From DASYHS01 sp035998295 (GTDB taxonomy: Bacteria > Pseudomonadota > Alphaproteobacteria > Azospirillales > Azospirillaceae): a stretch of 64,000 nt of DNA. Under the pieces are notes generated by a model, which was not told the origin of the DNA, made no database searches, and saw only the letters and a program-made list of their open reading frames with translations. The translations under genes were made by a program, and so were the position numbers. Where the stretch lies: assembly GCF_035998295.1 (NCBI RefSeq), contig NZ_DASYHS010000207.1, positions 1 through 64,000 on the forward strand, written 5' to 3'. Positions 52,788 through 61,591 of this stretch are shown piece after piece (the stretch's first letter is position 1; each line of letters begins with the position of its first letter).

Positions 52788-52815
52788 GCGGGCCGGGGCG
52801 GTCGCCCCGGCCCGC
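52788..52815. terminator. Hairpin between tatA and the LTXXQ gene
   Basis: GCGGGCCGGGGCG and CGCCCCGGCCCGC form a 13-bp stem with a GT loop between convergent genes. No U-run follows, so it may work as a weak or Rho-assisted terminator. Confidence 0.55.
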
Positions 52816-52821
52816 ATACCC

Positions 52822-53289
52822 TCAGCGGTGGTGAGGTCCGCCGCGGCCGCGGCGCATCATCTCGTCGGCGATCTTCTGCTGCTCGGGCGTCAGCTCGGCG
52901 TACAGGGTCTCCACCGCGGGCCGGATCTCGCGCAGCTGCGCAAGGCCGGCCTCGGCGACCTGCTCGAACCGGGCCATGCGCTCGGGCAGGGTCGTCGGCT
53001 GCTCGGCCGTGCCGATCTGCTCGCACAGCCGGTCCATGGGCCCGGTCGAGGTCGTGACCTGCTGCTCGAAGGCGTCCCAGGCGGCCTGCTGCTCGTCGGT
53101 GATGCCGAGGCGCGTCTCGGCGTAGGCCAGCATGCCGGCGAGGCGGGCGTCGCTGCCCTCGCCGCAGAAATGGGCCAGCGGGCCGCCCGCCCCCCGGCCG
53201 CCCCAGGCGTGCCCCGTCCCGGGGGCGGCGACGGCGATGCCGGCGGCCAGGATGCCGGTGCCGGCGAGGGCGAGAAGAAGCTTCTTCAT
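52822..53289 (-). CDS. Periplasmic LTXXQ (Spy/CpxP-like) protein
   Basis: The 155-residue protein has a signal peptide (MKKLLLALAGTGILAAGIAV) and then helical repeats containing RLGITDEQQAAWDAFEQQ and YAELTPEQQKIADEMM, the LTXXQ motif of Spy/CpxP chaperone-like proteins. Its tail is Arg/Gly/His-rich (RGRGGPHHR) and may bind metal. It is divergent from an OmpR-type response regulator across a region with paired GTAAC boxes, as cpxP is from cpxRA. Confidence 0.85.
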   Translation of the reverse strand: MKKLLLALAGTGILAAGIAVAAPGTGHAWGGRGAGGPLAHFCGEGSDARLAGMLAYAETRLGITDEQQAAWDAFEQQVTTSTGPMDRLCEQIGTAEQPTTLPERMARFEQVAEAGLAQLREIRPAVETLYAELTPEQQKIADEMMRRGRGGPHHR

Positions 53290-53342
53290 GGGTTGGTGCC
53301 TTTCACGTCGATGGGCTGATGGGCCGATCTTCGGCCGGGCGT

Positions 53343-53418
53343 GTAACCGCTTGATGTCGGGGGCCGGGGAGATTTGTAACCGTGTGTAACCGGGACCGGC
53401 TCCGTAACGGGCGGTAAC
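53343..53418. promoter_or_regulatory. Five GTAAC boxes in the divergent LTXXQ/response-regulator promoter
   Basis: GTAAC occurs at 53343, 53376, 53386, 53404 and 53414. The last four form two direct-repeat pairs, each with 10-bp period, like CpxR/OmpR-type sites (half-sites one helical turn apart). They lie between the divergent genes, so the regulator at 53446 is the likely ligand. Confidence 0.6.
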
Positions 53419-53445
53419 AAATTTCCCCTACGCGCCGGGCCGGAA

Positions 53446-54183
53446 ATGCCGAATGATCCGGCCATGGACCGCCAGCCCCACCTCCTCATCGTCGACGACG
53501 ACCGCGAGATCCTCTCCCTGGTGTCGAGCTTCCTGTCGCGCCACGGCTACCGCGTCAGCACGGCGCGGGACGGGGTCTCAATGATGCGCGTGCTCGACGA
53601 GGCGCGCATCGACCTGGTCGTGCTCGACCTGATGCTGCCGGGCGAGGACGGGTTGAGCCTGTGCCGCCGGCTGCGCGCCACGCGCCAGACGCCGATTGTG
53701 ATGCTGACCGCGATGGGCGAGGAGACGGACCGGATCATTGGCCTCGAGATGGGGGCCGACGACTATCTGGCGAAGCCGTTCAGCCCGCGCGAGCTGCTGG
53801 CGCGGATCAAGGCGGTGCTGCGCCGGGCCGGCGGCGGGTCCGGCGGGACCGCGGAGCCGGCCGGCCGCGTCCTGGAGTTCGAGGGCTGGCGCCTCGACCT
53901 CGCGCGCCGGGAACTGCGCGCGCCCGGCGACGTGCTGGTCCAGCTCAGCGCCGGCGAGTACGAGCTGCTGGTCGCCTTCGCCGAGCATCCGCGCCGCGTG
54001 CTGTCGCGAGACCGGCTGCTCGACCTCGCGCGCGGCCGGGCGGCCGCACCTTTCGACCGCAGCATCGACGTGCAGGTGAGCCGCCTGCGCCGCAAGATCG
54101 AGCCCGACCCCAAGGACCCCGTGATGATCAAGACCGTGCGCAGCGGCGGCTACGTCTTCACACCCGAGGTGAGCGCGAAGTGA
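53446..54183 (+). CDS. OmpR-family response regulator
   Basis: The 245-residue protein has a receiver domain (LLIVDDDREI, phospho-acceptor Asp61 in LVVLDLMLPGEDG, Lys in DYLAKPFSPRELL) and a winged-helix output domain (VLSRDRLLDLARGR, SIDVQVSRLRRKIE, IKTVRSGGYVF). A second ATG at 53464 would shorten it by six residues. It overlaps the histidine kinase by GTGA. Likely controls the LTXXQ gene and itself. Confidence 0.93.
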   Translation: MPNDPAMDRQPHLLIVDDDREILSLVSSFLSRHGYRVSTARDGVSMMRVLDEARIDLVVLDLMLPGEDGLSLCRRLRATRQTPIVMLTAMGEETDRIIGLEMGADDYLAKPFSPRELLARIKAVLRRAGGGSGGTAEPAGRVLEFEGWRLDLARRELRAPGDVLVQLSAGEYELLVAFAEHPRRVLSRDRLLDLARGRAAAPFDRSIDVQVSRLRRKIEPDPKDPVMIKTVRSGGYVFTPEVSAK

Positions 54184-55514
54184 CGCTCCGGCTGCCCCGT
54201 GTTCCGCCGCTCGGCATCGCCGGCCGCATCGCGGTCACGATCGTGCTGGCGCTGCTGCTGACCCAGGTGGTCAGCGCCGGCCTCTACGTCCTCGACCACG
54301 GCCATGGCGGCTCGCCGGCCCGTCCGTTCCAGCTCGTCCGCCGCGTCGTCGCCGTGGTCGAGGTCGCCGACGCGACCCCGGCGCGCGAGCGCCCCCGCGT
54401 CGTCCGGGCGCTGGACGCGGCCGGGCTCGAGATCGCGTGGCACGAGCGCGTGCCCGACGGCCTGCGCGACGCCCGCGGGCTGCCCTTCGACGCGCTGCGC
54501 CGCCATCTCCGCGCCGAACTCGGCGATCCGGGCCGGCCGGTGCTGGTCGACGTGCGCGGCGGCCGGACGCGCGAGCGGGTGATGACGATGGCGGTGGCGC
54601 TGGCCGACGGCTCGTGGCTGTCGTTCCGGGCCGACGCCGACCGCGACGGCCCGTTCCGGCTGCTGCGCTTCGCCTTGTGGATGGCGCTGATCGCGGCCGT
54701 CGTCGTGCTGGTGTCGTGGTTGGCCGCGCGCCGGATCACCGCGCCGATCCAGGGCTTCGCGCGGGCGGCCGAGCGGCTCGGGCTGGACGGGGAGGCGCAG
54801 CTCCTGCCCGAGACCGGCCCGCGCGAGCTGCGCAGCGCCACCCGCGCGTTCAACCGGATGCAGGACCGGCTCAAGCGCTTCGTCGACGACCGCACGCAGA
54901 TGCTGGCCGCGATCGGCCACGACCTGCGCACGCCGCTGACCCGGCTGCGGCTCAGGGCCGAGTTCGTCGAGGACCCGGACCAGCAGCGCCGCATGCTTGC
55001 CGACCTCGACGAGATGGAGGCGATGATCGTCTCGACCCTGGCCTTCGCGCGCGACGACGCGCGCCAGGAGCCGCGCGAGCGCATCGATCTCGCCGCCCTG
55101 CTGCAGAGCATCGCCGACGACATGGCCGACGCCGGCCGCGCCGCCTCCTACGACGGGCCGGCGCATCGGGTCTTCGACTGCCGCCCGGTGGCGGTCCGCC
55201 GCGCCGTCGGCAACCTCGCCGACAACGCCGCCAAATACGGCGGCACGGCGCGCCTGTCGCTGGTCGAGGGGCCGGGCCAGGTCACCGTCCTGGTCGAGGA
55301 CGACGGCCCGGGCATCCCCGAGGCGGAGCTGGAGCGGGTCTTCGCGCCGTTCTACCGGCTGGAGCGCTCGCGCTCGCGCGATACCGGCGGGACGGGCCTC
55401 GGCCTGTCCGTCGCGCGCACCGTTGCCCGCGCGCATGGCGGCGACGTCGTGCTGGAGAACCGGCCCGGCGGCGGCCTGCGCGCGCGCCTGGTCTTGCCCG
55501 AAGCGGATCGCTAG
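54180..55514 (+). CDS. Membrane sensor histidine kinase (Cpx/EnvZ type)
   Basis: The 444-residue kinase has two membrane segments (about residues 15-32 and 160-180) around a ~125-residue periplasmic sensor, HAMP, and the dimerisation motif AAIGHDLRTPLTRL with phospho-acceptor His247. The ATPase domain has NLADNAAKYG, VEDDGPGIP and GTGLGLSVA. Genetic context with an LTXXQ protein and the regulator suggests envelope stress sensing. Start GTG overlaps the regulator. Confidence 0.93.
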   Translation: MTLRLPRVPPLGIAGRIAVTIVLALLLTQVVSAGLYVLDHGHGGSPARPFQLVRRVVAVVEVADATPARERPRVVRALDAAGLEIAWHERVPDGLRDARGLPFDALRRHLRAELGDPGRPVLVDVRGGRTRERVMTMAVALADGSWLSFRADADRDGPFRLLRFALWMALIAAVVVLVSWLAARRITAPIQGFARAAERLGLDGEAQLLPETGPRELRSATRAFNRMQDRLKRFVDDRTQMLAAIGHDLRTPLTRLRLRAEFVEDPDQQRRMLADLDEMEAMIVSTLAFARDDARQEPRERIDLAALLQSIADDMADAGRAASYDGPAHRVFDCRPVAVRRAVGNLADNAAKYGGTARLSLVEGPGQVTVLVEDDGPGIPEAELERVFAPFYRLERSRSRDTGGTGLGLSVARTVARAHGGDVVLENRPGGGLRARLVLPEADR

Positions 55515-55538
55515 CGTTTCCGGTCGTCCGGAAACGCT
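55513..55538. terminator. Hairpin between the kinase gene and divL
   Basis: AGCGTTTCCGG and CCGGAAACGCT form an 11-bp stem with TCGT loop, right at the kinase stop. A second hairpin (CGCG/CGCG type, GGGGGCGCG...CGCGCCCCC) follows at 55540-55559. Between convergent genes; no U-run. Confidence 0.6.
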
Positions 55539-55576
55539 CGGGGGCGCGACCGCGCCCCCGCCCCGCCGGAAGCGCT

Positions 55577-58066
55577 CTAGGAGGCGGCGTCCCGCCGCTC
55601 GGCCGGGGCGATCGCCAGCGGCGTCGGGCTGGCCGGCAGCAGGCAGCGCACCGTGGTGCCTTCGTTGATGCGGCTCTCGATCTCGACCCGGCCGCCATGC
55701 AGCTCGACGAAGCTCTTGACCAGCGACAGGCCGAGGCCGACGCCAACCTGGCGCGCGTTGGGATGCGCGCGCTCGAAGCGGTCGAAGACGCGTCCCTGGT
55801 CGTCGGGCGCGATGCCGATCCCGGTGTCGCTGACCGAAAGCTCGATCCACCCGTCGCGGCGCCGGCCCGCGACGACGATGCGCCCGCCGGCCGGGGTGAA
55901 CTTGATCGAGTTGCTGATCAGGTTGAACAGCGCCTGCTTCAGCCGCTTCTCGTCGGCGTCGGCCGAGCCCAGGCTCTCGTCGCACTCGACGTCGATGCGC
56001 AGGTCCTGCTTGCGGCCCCATTCGCGGGTGAGGTTGGCGACGCTGGCGAGCAGGGCTGCGAGGTCGACCGGCCTGCGCTCCAGGACCATGAAGCCGGCCT
56101 CGACGGTGGCGAGGTCGAGGATATCGTTGATCAGCAGCAGCAGCCGGTTGCCGCTGTCCAGGACCGCGCGGCAATAGTCGAGCTGGCGTTCGTTCAACTG
56201 GCCGAAATACTGGTTCGCCAGGATCTCCGCGAAGCCCATGATCGCGTTCAGCGGCGTGCGCAGCTGGTACGAGACGTTCGCGATGAACTCCGCCTTCAGG
56301 CGGTCGGCGGTCTCCAGCGCCGCGTTGCGCTCCCTCAGCGCATGCTCGACGCGCTGGGTGTCGGTGACGTCGAGGAAGCTGTTGAGCACCGCCCCGTCGG
56401 GCAGCGGGACGTTGGCGAACTCGATCGTCGAGCCGTCCGCCCGCGCGATCCGCCCGGAGCGCGCCGTGCGGTCGAGCGCGTTGCCGATCATGTCGTTGCG
56501 GAAGCTCTCCCAGTCGTCCCCGTAGTCGAACAGCCCCTTCATCTTCTCGATCAGCTCGACGACGTGCGGCTCGCCGTTCAGGGCGGCGGTGTCGAGCTTC
56601 CAGATGCGGCCGTAGGCGGGGTTGGACAGCTTCAGCCGGCCGTCGCCGCCGAACACGGCGATGCCCTCGGCCAGGTTGTCGAGCGTCTCCTGCTGCACCG
56701 CCATCAGCGTGTTGTAGGAGGATTCCAGCGCCAGCGCGTTGGTGACGTCCTCGAGGATGAACATCAGGCCGCCGAACGGGTGCGGCACGACGAGCCGGCG
56801 CAGCGTCTTCCCGTCCGGCAGGTGGTCCAGGTCCTCCTGCGGCTCGATCAGGGAGGTGAAGAGGGCGATCTGCTCCTTGCGGAAGCCTTTGAAGTCCGCG
56901 TGCTCGGTTATGCGGCGCCGGGTGCGCAGCTCTTCGAGCACCTCGGCATAGGTCGGCTCGGTGTCCAGCCACGCCTCCTCGAAGTCCCAGAGGTCGAGAT
57001 AGGCGTGGTTGTAGAAGCGCAGCCTCGTATCGGGGCCGAAGATCGCGATCGCGGAGCCGAGCTGCTCCAGCATCTCCGCATGCGCCGAGACGTGGCGGGC
57101 GACCTCGTTGCGCAGGTCCTCGTTGGAGGTGGCGTCGATCGCGTAGCCGACGACCAGGGGTTCGGACCCGGCCGGCGCCGGGATCGGCGCCTCGGTGATC
57201 TCGAACAGGCGCCGCTGGCCGTTGACGACGAGGTGCACGGATTCCGACTGGGCGGTGCCCGTGGCGAGGGCCTGGCGGGCGAGGTCGCGTCCGGACGAGC
57301 CCGGCACCCCGGCCGTGAACTCGCGCTGCTCCTCGGCCGCCGCGGCCGCCGTGGTCTCGATCGCCTTCGCGTAGGCGGCGTTGACCCAGGCGAGCGACAG
57401 GTCCTGGCGGCGCAGCCAGATCGGGTAGGGGACGACGTCGAGCGCCGTGCGCAGGTCCTGGGCCAGCGCCTCGGCGGCGCCGCGCCGGCTGTCCAGCCGC
57501 CTCGCCTCGACCGCAAGCGCGCTGACGTCGCGCAGCCACACGATGTCGCAGGTCTCCGCGGCCGCCCGCGCCCCGTCCGGCGGACGGCCGCGCCGGCCGG
57601 TGGTCTGCAGGGTGCGCTCCCCGTCCGCGGTCTGCGCCGTGAACTGGAACCCCCGGCCGGTCGCATGCAGATGGGCGAAGGCGTCCCGGAAGGCGGCCGC
57701 GTCGGAAGGAGCCAGGGCCGCCTCGATCTCTTCCGGCCGGTCGCAACGCTCGATGCCGAGCAGGCGGCAGAACCCCGGCGAGATCGTCGTCCGCGTGCCG
57801 CCGGCGCTCCAGCCGGCCCAGGCGTCGGGTGCGCCGTCGAGCAGGGTTTCGAGATGCCTGCGCGAGGCGCGTTCCTGCGCGAGCGCTTGGCGTGCCCGGC
57901 TTCCGCGCGCCGTCAGGATGCCGACCGCCGCGGCGCCTGCGCCTGCGCCTGCCGCCGCGAGGCCGACCATGGCGGCATCGCCGCCGGCGATCGCGACTGC
58001 GGCGGCGCCGGCGAGCATCGGCAGGACGGCGAGCGCGGGCAGATATCTTGCTGTCGCTTCCTTCAC
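55577..58066 (-). CDS. divL: DivL, pseudo-histidine kinase of cell-cycle control
   Basis: The 829-residue protein has two N-terminal membrane helices, three or four PAS-type domains (about 70-500), a dimerisation domain and an ATPase domain. The dimerisation motif reads FIANVSYQLRTPLNAIMGFA, so Tyr600 replaces the usual phospho-acceptor His. This is the hallmark of Caulobacter DivL (Tyr550), which senses phospho-DivK and acts on CckA to control CtrA. The ATPase motifs (NLISNSIKFTPAGG, DTGIGIAP, GVGLGLSLV) are intact. Placed near ahcY and the tsaE operon, as in relatives. Confidence 0.92.
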   Translation of the reverse strand: MKEATARYLPALAVLPMLAGAAAVAIAGGDAAMVGLAAAGAGAGAAAVGILTARGSRARQALAQERASRRHLETLLDGAPDAWAGWSAGGTRTTISPGFCRLLGIERCDRPEEIEAALAPSDAAAFRDAFAHLHATGRGFQFTAQTADGERTLQTTGRRGRPPDGARAAAETCDIVWLRDVSALAVEARRLDSRRGAAEALAQDLRTALDVVPYPIWLRRQDLSLAWVNAAYAKAIETTAAAAAEEQREFTAGVPGSSGRDLARQALATGTAQSESVHLVVNGQRRLFEITEAPIPAPAGSEPLVVGYAIDATSNEDLRNEVARHVSAHAEMLEQLGSAIAIFGPDTRLRFYNHAYLDLWDFEEAWLDTEPTYAEVLEELRTRRRITEHADFKGFRKEQIALFTSLIEPQEDLDHLPDGKTLRRLVVPHPFGGLMFILEDVTNALALESSYNTLMAVQQETLDNLAEGIAVFGGDGRLKLSNPAYGRIWKLDTAALNGEPHVVELIEKMKGLFDYGDDWESFRNDMIGNALDRTARSGRIARADGSTIEFANVPLPDGAVLNSFLDVTDTQRVEHALRERNAALETADRLKAEFIANVSYQLRTPLNAIMGFAEILANQYFGQLNERQLDYCRAVLDSGNRLLLLINDILDLATVEAGFMVLERRPVDLAALLASVANLTREWGRKQDLRIDVECDESLGSADADEKRLKQALFNLISNSIKFTPAGGRIVVAGRRRDGWIELSVSDTGIGIAPDDQGRVFDRFERAHPNARQVGVGLGLSLVKSFVELHGGRVEIESRINEGTTVRCLLPASPTPLAIAPAERRDAAS

Positions 58067-58208
58067 TTCCGCGCGTGTCGCCTGCCATGCACCAAAAAAA
58101 TCGGACCGGGCGCTGCGGCCCCGTCGCCGTTTATCTCACGACACGATGGTTAATGCGATAGCAATGAACCATGGCGTGCCCGTTTGGGAGAAAGGCCTGG
58201 AACGCGAA

Positions 58209-58232
58209 CGCCCCGCGGAGATCCGCGGGGCG
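58209..58232 (-). terminator. Terminator of ahcY
   Basis: CGCCCCGCGGA and TCCGCGGGGCG form an 11-bp stem with a 2-base loop, 33 bases beyond the ahcY stop on the minus strand, followed by TTCGCGTT. Confidence 0.7.
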
Positions 58233-58264
58233 TGGGAACGTAGGGGTGGCCGGCGCAGGCCGGT

Positions 58265-59569
58265 TCAGTACCGGTAGGTGTCGGGCTTGAACGGCCCGTT
58301 GTGGCCGACGCCGATATACGTCGCCTGCTTGTCCGTCAGCTTGGTCAGCTTCGCCCCGATCTTCTCGAGATGCAGGCTCGCGACCTTCTCGTCGAGGTGC
58401 TTGGGCAGGACGTAGACCTGGCGCTCGTAGCGGTCGTGATGCTGCCACAGCTCGAGCTGGGCCAGGACCTGGTTGGTGAAGCTCGCCGACATCACGAAGC
58501 TCGGATGGCCGGTCGCGCAGCCCAGGTTCACGAGCCGGCCCTTGGCGAGGACGATCAGCCGCTTGCCGTCGGGGAACACGACCTCGTCGACCTGCGGCTT
58601 GACCTCTTCCCACTTGTAGTTCCGAAGGGAGTCGATCTGGATCTCGCTGTCGAAGTGGCCGATGTTGCAGATGATCGCCCGGTCCTTCATCTGCCGCATG
58701 TGGTCGAGCGTGATGACGTCGACGTTGCCGGTCGCCGTCACGAAGATGTCGCCGGCCGGGGCCGCGTCCTCCATCGTGACGACCTGATAGCCCTCCATCG
58801 CGGCCTGGAGCGCGTTGATCGGGTCGATCTCAGTCACCATGACGCGAGCACCCTGGCTGCGCAGCGAGGCGGCCGAGCCCTTGCCCACGTCGCCGTAGCC
58901 GCAGACCACGGCGACCTTGCCCGCCATCATGACGTCGGTCGCGCGCTTGATGCCGTCGACCAGGCTCTCGCGGCAGCCGTAGAGATTGTCGAACTTCGAC
59001 TTGGTGACGCTGTCGTTGACGTTGATCGCCGGGACGAGGAGCGTGCCGGCGCGCGCGCGCTCATACAGGCGGTGGACGCCCGTCGTCGTCTCCTCCGACA
59101 GGCCGCGCACGTCCTTCAGCATCTCCGGATACTTGTCGTGCAGGATCTGCGTCACGTCGCCGCCGTCGTCCAGGATCATGTTCGGCGTCCAGCCGTCCGG
59201 ACCGCGCAGCGTCTGCTCGATGCACCACCAGAACTCCTCCTCCGTCTCGCCCTTCCAGGCGAAGACGGGAACCCCGGTCGCCGCGATGGCGGCCGCGGCA
59301 TGGTCCTGGGTCGAGAAGATGTTGCAGGACGACCACCGGACCGTGGCGCCGAGATGGGTCAGCGTCTCGATCAGCACCGCGGTCTGGATCGTCATGTGGA
59401 GGCAGCCGACGATGCGCGCACCCTTGAGCGGCTTCGACGTCCCGTACTCCTCGCGCAGCGCCATCAGGCCCGGCATCTCGGTCTCGGCGATCGCGATCTC
59501 TCTCCGGCCCCAGTCGGCCAGACCGATATCCTTCACCTTGTAGTCGGTGAACCCTGCAGGCGCGGCCAT
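58265..59569 (-). CDS. ahcY: S-adenosylhomocysteine hydrolase
   Basis: This NAD enzyme splits S-adenosylhomocysteine into adenosine and homocysteine. The 434-residue protein has CLHMTIQTAVLIETL, DDGGDVT, the substrate segment NVNDSVTKSKFDNLYGCRES, the NAD motif VVCGYGDVGKGSA, ICNIGHFDSEI and the C-terminal KPDTYRY whose Lys and Tyr reach the partner subunit. ATG 59569 follows AAGGAG. A palindrome upstream (59634-59651) is a likely regulator site. Confidence 0.97.
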   Translation of the reverse strand: MAAPAGFTDYKVKDIGLADWGRREIAIAETEMPGLMALREEYGTSKPLKGARIVGCLHMTIQTAVLIETLTHLGATVRWSSCNIFSTQDHAAAAIAATGVPVFAWKGETEEEFWWCIEQTLRGPDGWTPNMILDDGGDVTQILHDKYPEMLKDVRGLSEETTTGVHRLYERARAGTLLVPAINVNDSVTKSKFDNLYGCRESLVDGIKRATDVMMAGKVAVVCGYGDVGKGSAASLRSQGARVMVTEIDPINALQAAMEGYQVVTMEDAAPAGDIFVTATGNVDVITLDHMRQMKDRAIICNIGHFDSEIQIDSLRNYKWEEVKPQVDEVVFPDGKRLIVLAKGRLVNLGCATGHPSFVMSASFTNQVLAQLELWQHHDRYERQVYVLPKHLDEKVASLHLEKIGAKLTKLTDKQATYIGVGHNGPFKPDTYRY

Positions 59570-59633
59570 CCGTGTGCTCCTTCCTCGGAATAGGTTTGGA
59601 CACGGTTTAGCAACGGCGGCAGGACCGGGCAAG

Positions 59634-59651
59634 CATAAAGACATCTTTATG
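59634..59651. promoter_or_regulatory. Palindromic operator upstream of ahcY
   Basis: CATAAAGACATCTTTATG is a perfect 8-bp inverted repeat with a CA centre, 65 bases upstream of ahcY in otherwise GC-rich DNA. Its form resembles sites of ArsR-type SAH-sensing regulators (SahR) known to control ahcY in proteobacteria. The regulator is not in this window. I see no SAH riboswitch. Confidence 0.6.
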
Positions 59652-59860
59652 TTTCGCCGCGCTCCCTCCTGGCCATCCGGGCGGCCGAAATGGGGTCCGT
59701 TCAGCCGATCGGATTGACCTGAAGGTTTTCCCCTGCTCCCTTCGTGCGTTCCGGACGCGCCGCTGGGCCGTCCGGAGATGCTTCCGGTGCTTCGTTGCGC
59801 GTCGCCCTGGCCGGCCGCACCGTGTCCTCGCGGAACGGACGCAGTCGGAGCGGTTGACGG

Positions 59861-60895
59861 ATGCCCGAGGTCATTTCCACCGGTCCGGGAGACCGGGCCG
59901 TCCAGGGCGGAGGTGCCCTGTCGCGCCTTGCGCGGTCCCTCGGCCGGACGCTGCGCCGCTTCTCGGCCCGCTTTCCGACCTACGCCGCCGATGCCGTGGC
60001 GGACCCCCGCTGGCTGGTGATGTTCGTGTTCGCGCGGATGCTGGTCGCGCGGCGGCTCTACGTATGGTTCGTGCGCAGCACCCGGGAAAGCCGGGAGGAA
60101 CCTGCCGCGCCCACCGTCTTCGCCGACGTCGACGAAGCCGCGGTGCTGGGCGATCTGAAGCGCGAGGGGCTGCATCGCGGGCTGCGCCTGCCCGACGGGC
60201 TCGTCGGCGAGATCCGGGCCTTCGCCTTGGCGACGCCGTGCTATGCCGGCACCACGCGCGACGTCTCCTTCCTGCCCGAACATCACGAGGAGGCGGAGCT
60301 GTCGTGCGGCCGGCCGATCCTGGTCGGCCATTATCTCGACCGGGTGTCGGACTGTCCGGCCATCGGGGCCCTGAGCCGCGACCCGGGGCTGCAGCGCATC
60401 GCGGCCGGGTACCTGGGCAGGCCCCCGGTTCCCGTCGCGACGCGGCTGTGGTGGAGCTTCCCGAGCACGCCGGCGTCCGAGGCCGACCTCCATCAGGCCT
60501 CGCAGGAGAGACTGCATTTCGACCTCGACGACTGGGGCCAGCTCAAGTTCTTCTTCTATCTGACCGACGTCGACGAGGGGGCGGGGCCGCACGTCTACCT
60601 TCGGGGCAGCCATGCCGTCCGCAGGCTGGCGCACCAGTTCTCGCCCTTCGTCGGGCTTTCGACCGAGACGGTCCTGCGGTCCTATGGCCGCGAGAACCTG
60701 ACGGTGCTCACCGGGCCCGCGGGCACCGGCATCGTCGAGGACCCCTTCGGCTTCCACACCGGCACGCTTGCGCGGGAGCGCCGCCGGCTGATCCTCGAGC
60801 TTTCCTTCGGCCTGACCGGCGTGCTGGGCCGCCGGCGCCACGGCGAGATGGTCTCCGGCTTCTCCCTGCGTCCGCGGCGCGCGCCCGCGGGTTGA
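59861..60895 (+). CDS. PhyH-like Fe(II)/2-oxoglutarate dioxygenase
   Basis: The 344-residue protein has the double-stranded beta-helix signature of phytanoyl-CoA dioxygenases: LHFDLDDWGQLKFFFYLTDV with His-x-Asp metal ligands, GPHVYLRGSH, and a late FGFHTGTLARERRRLILEL holding the second His and an Arg for 2-oxoglutarate. Substrate unknown. The first ~70 residues are a variable N-terminal extension. It is preceded by a 209-bp gap with no gene after the ahcY operator. Confidence 0.8.
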   Translation: MPEVISTGPGDRAVQGGGALSRLARSLGRTLRRFSARFPTYAADAVADPRWLVMFVFARMLVARRLYVWFVRSTRESREEPAAPTVFADVDEAAVLGDLKREGLHRGLRLPDGLVGEIRAFALATPCYAGTTRDVSFLPEHHEEAELSCGRPILVGHYLDRVSDCPAIGALSRDPGLQRIAAGYLGRPPVPVATRLWWSFPSTPASEADLHQASQERLHFDLDDWGQLKFFFYLTDVDEGAGPHVYLRGSHAVRRLAHQFSPFVGLSTETVLRSYGRENLTVLTGPAGTGIVEDPFGFHTGTLARERRRLILELSFGLTGVLGRRRHGEMVSGFSLRPRRAPAG

Positions 60896-60946
60896 CGGCG
60901 TGGCGCAGTGGTGTAGCGTCGGACACCACCTTCCGGAGGACTTCGC

Positions 60947-61591
60947 TTGGAACTCCACGTCGCGATCCTCGGCGCCCTCGGCGTCCTGCTGATCGGCACC
61001 ATGAGCCCGGGGCCCAGCTTCGTGCTCGTGGCGCGCATCTCAATCGGCGAGTCGCGCAGCCATGGCCTGGCCGCGGCATTCGGCATGGGCGTGGGCTCCG
61101 CCGCGTTCTGCGGGCTCGTCCTGCTCGGCCTGCACGCGCTGCTGACGACGGTCGAGTGGCTTCATCTCGCCTTGCGGGTGGCCGGCGGGCTCTATCTCCT
61201 CTTCATCGCCTGGCAGATGTGGAAGGGGGCGACGAAGCCGGTCCCTGTTTCAGCCGGGGCGGATCCCGGGTCCGTACGAGGCCGCAGCCTCGCCAAGTCC
61301 TTCGGCTTGGCGCTCGGCACCCAGGTCAGCAACCCCAAGACCGCGCTGTTCTACGGCAGCATCTTCGCGGCGCTGCTGCCCGTCGGCCTTCCGCTATGGG
61401 TTTCGCTCGCCCTGCCGATGCTCGTCCTGCTGATGGAGACGGCATGGTACGGGCTGGTGGCGCTCCTCTTCTCGGCCACGGGGCCGCGCAGCGTCTATCT
61501 GCGCGCGAAGACGCTGCTCGACCGGACCGCCGCCGGCATCGTCGGCCTTCTCGGGCTCAGGCTGCTCCTGGACGCGGCGCGGGCGCGGTGA
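60947..61591 (+). CDS. LysE/RhtB-family exporter
   Basis: The 214-residue inner-membrane protein has six helices and the LysE signature IGTMSPGPSFVLVARISIGES near the N-terminus, with GTQVSNPKTALFYGSIF in the middle. Such proteins export amino acids; which one is not clear. TTG start follows GGAGGA with 6-base spacing. It overlaps the end of the convergent MFS gene by 35 bases. Confidence 0.9.
   Translation: MELHVAILGALGVLLIGTMSPGPSFVLVARISIGESRSHGLAAAFGMGVGSAAFCGLVLLGLHALLTTVEWLHLALRVAGGLYLLFIAWQMWKGATKPVPVSAGADPGSVRGRSLAKSFGLALGTQVSNPKTALFYGSIFAALLPVGLPLWVSLALPMLVLLMETAWYGLVALLFSATGPRSVYLRAKTLLDRTAAGIVGLLGLRLLLDAARAR

Noticed and set aside
59570..59700. SAH riboswitch before ahcY
   Set aside because: Its conserved core is not visible; a regulator palindrome is present instead.
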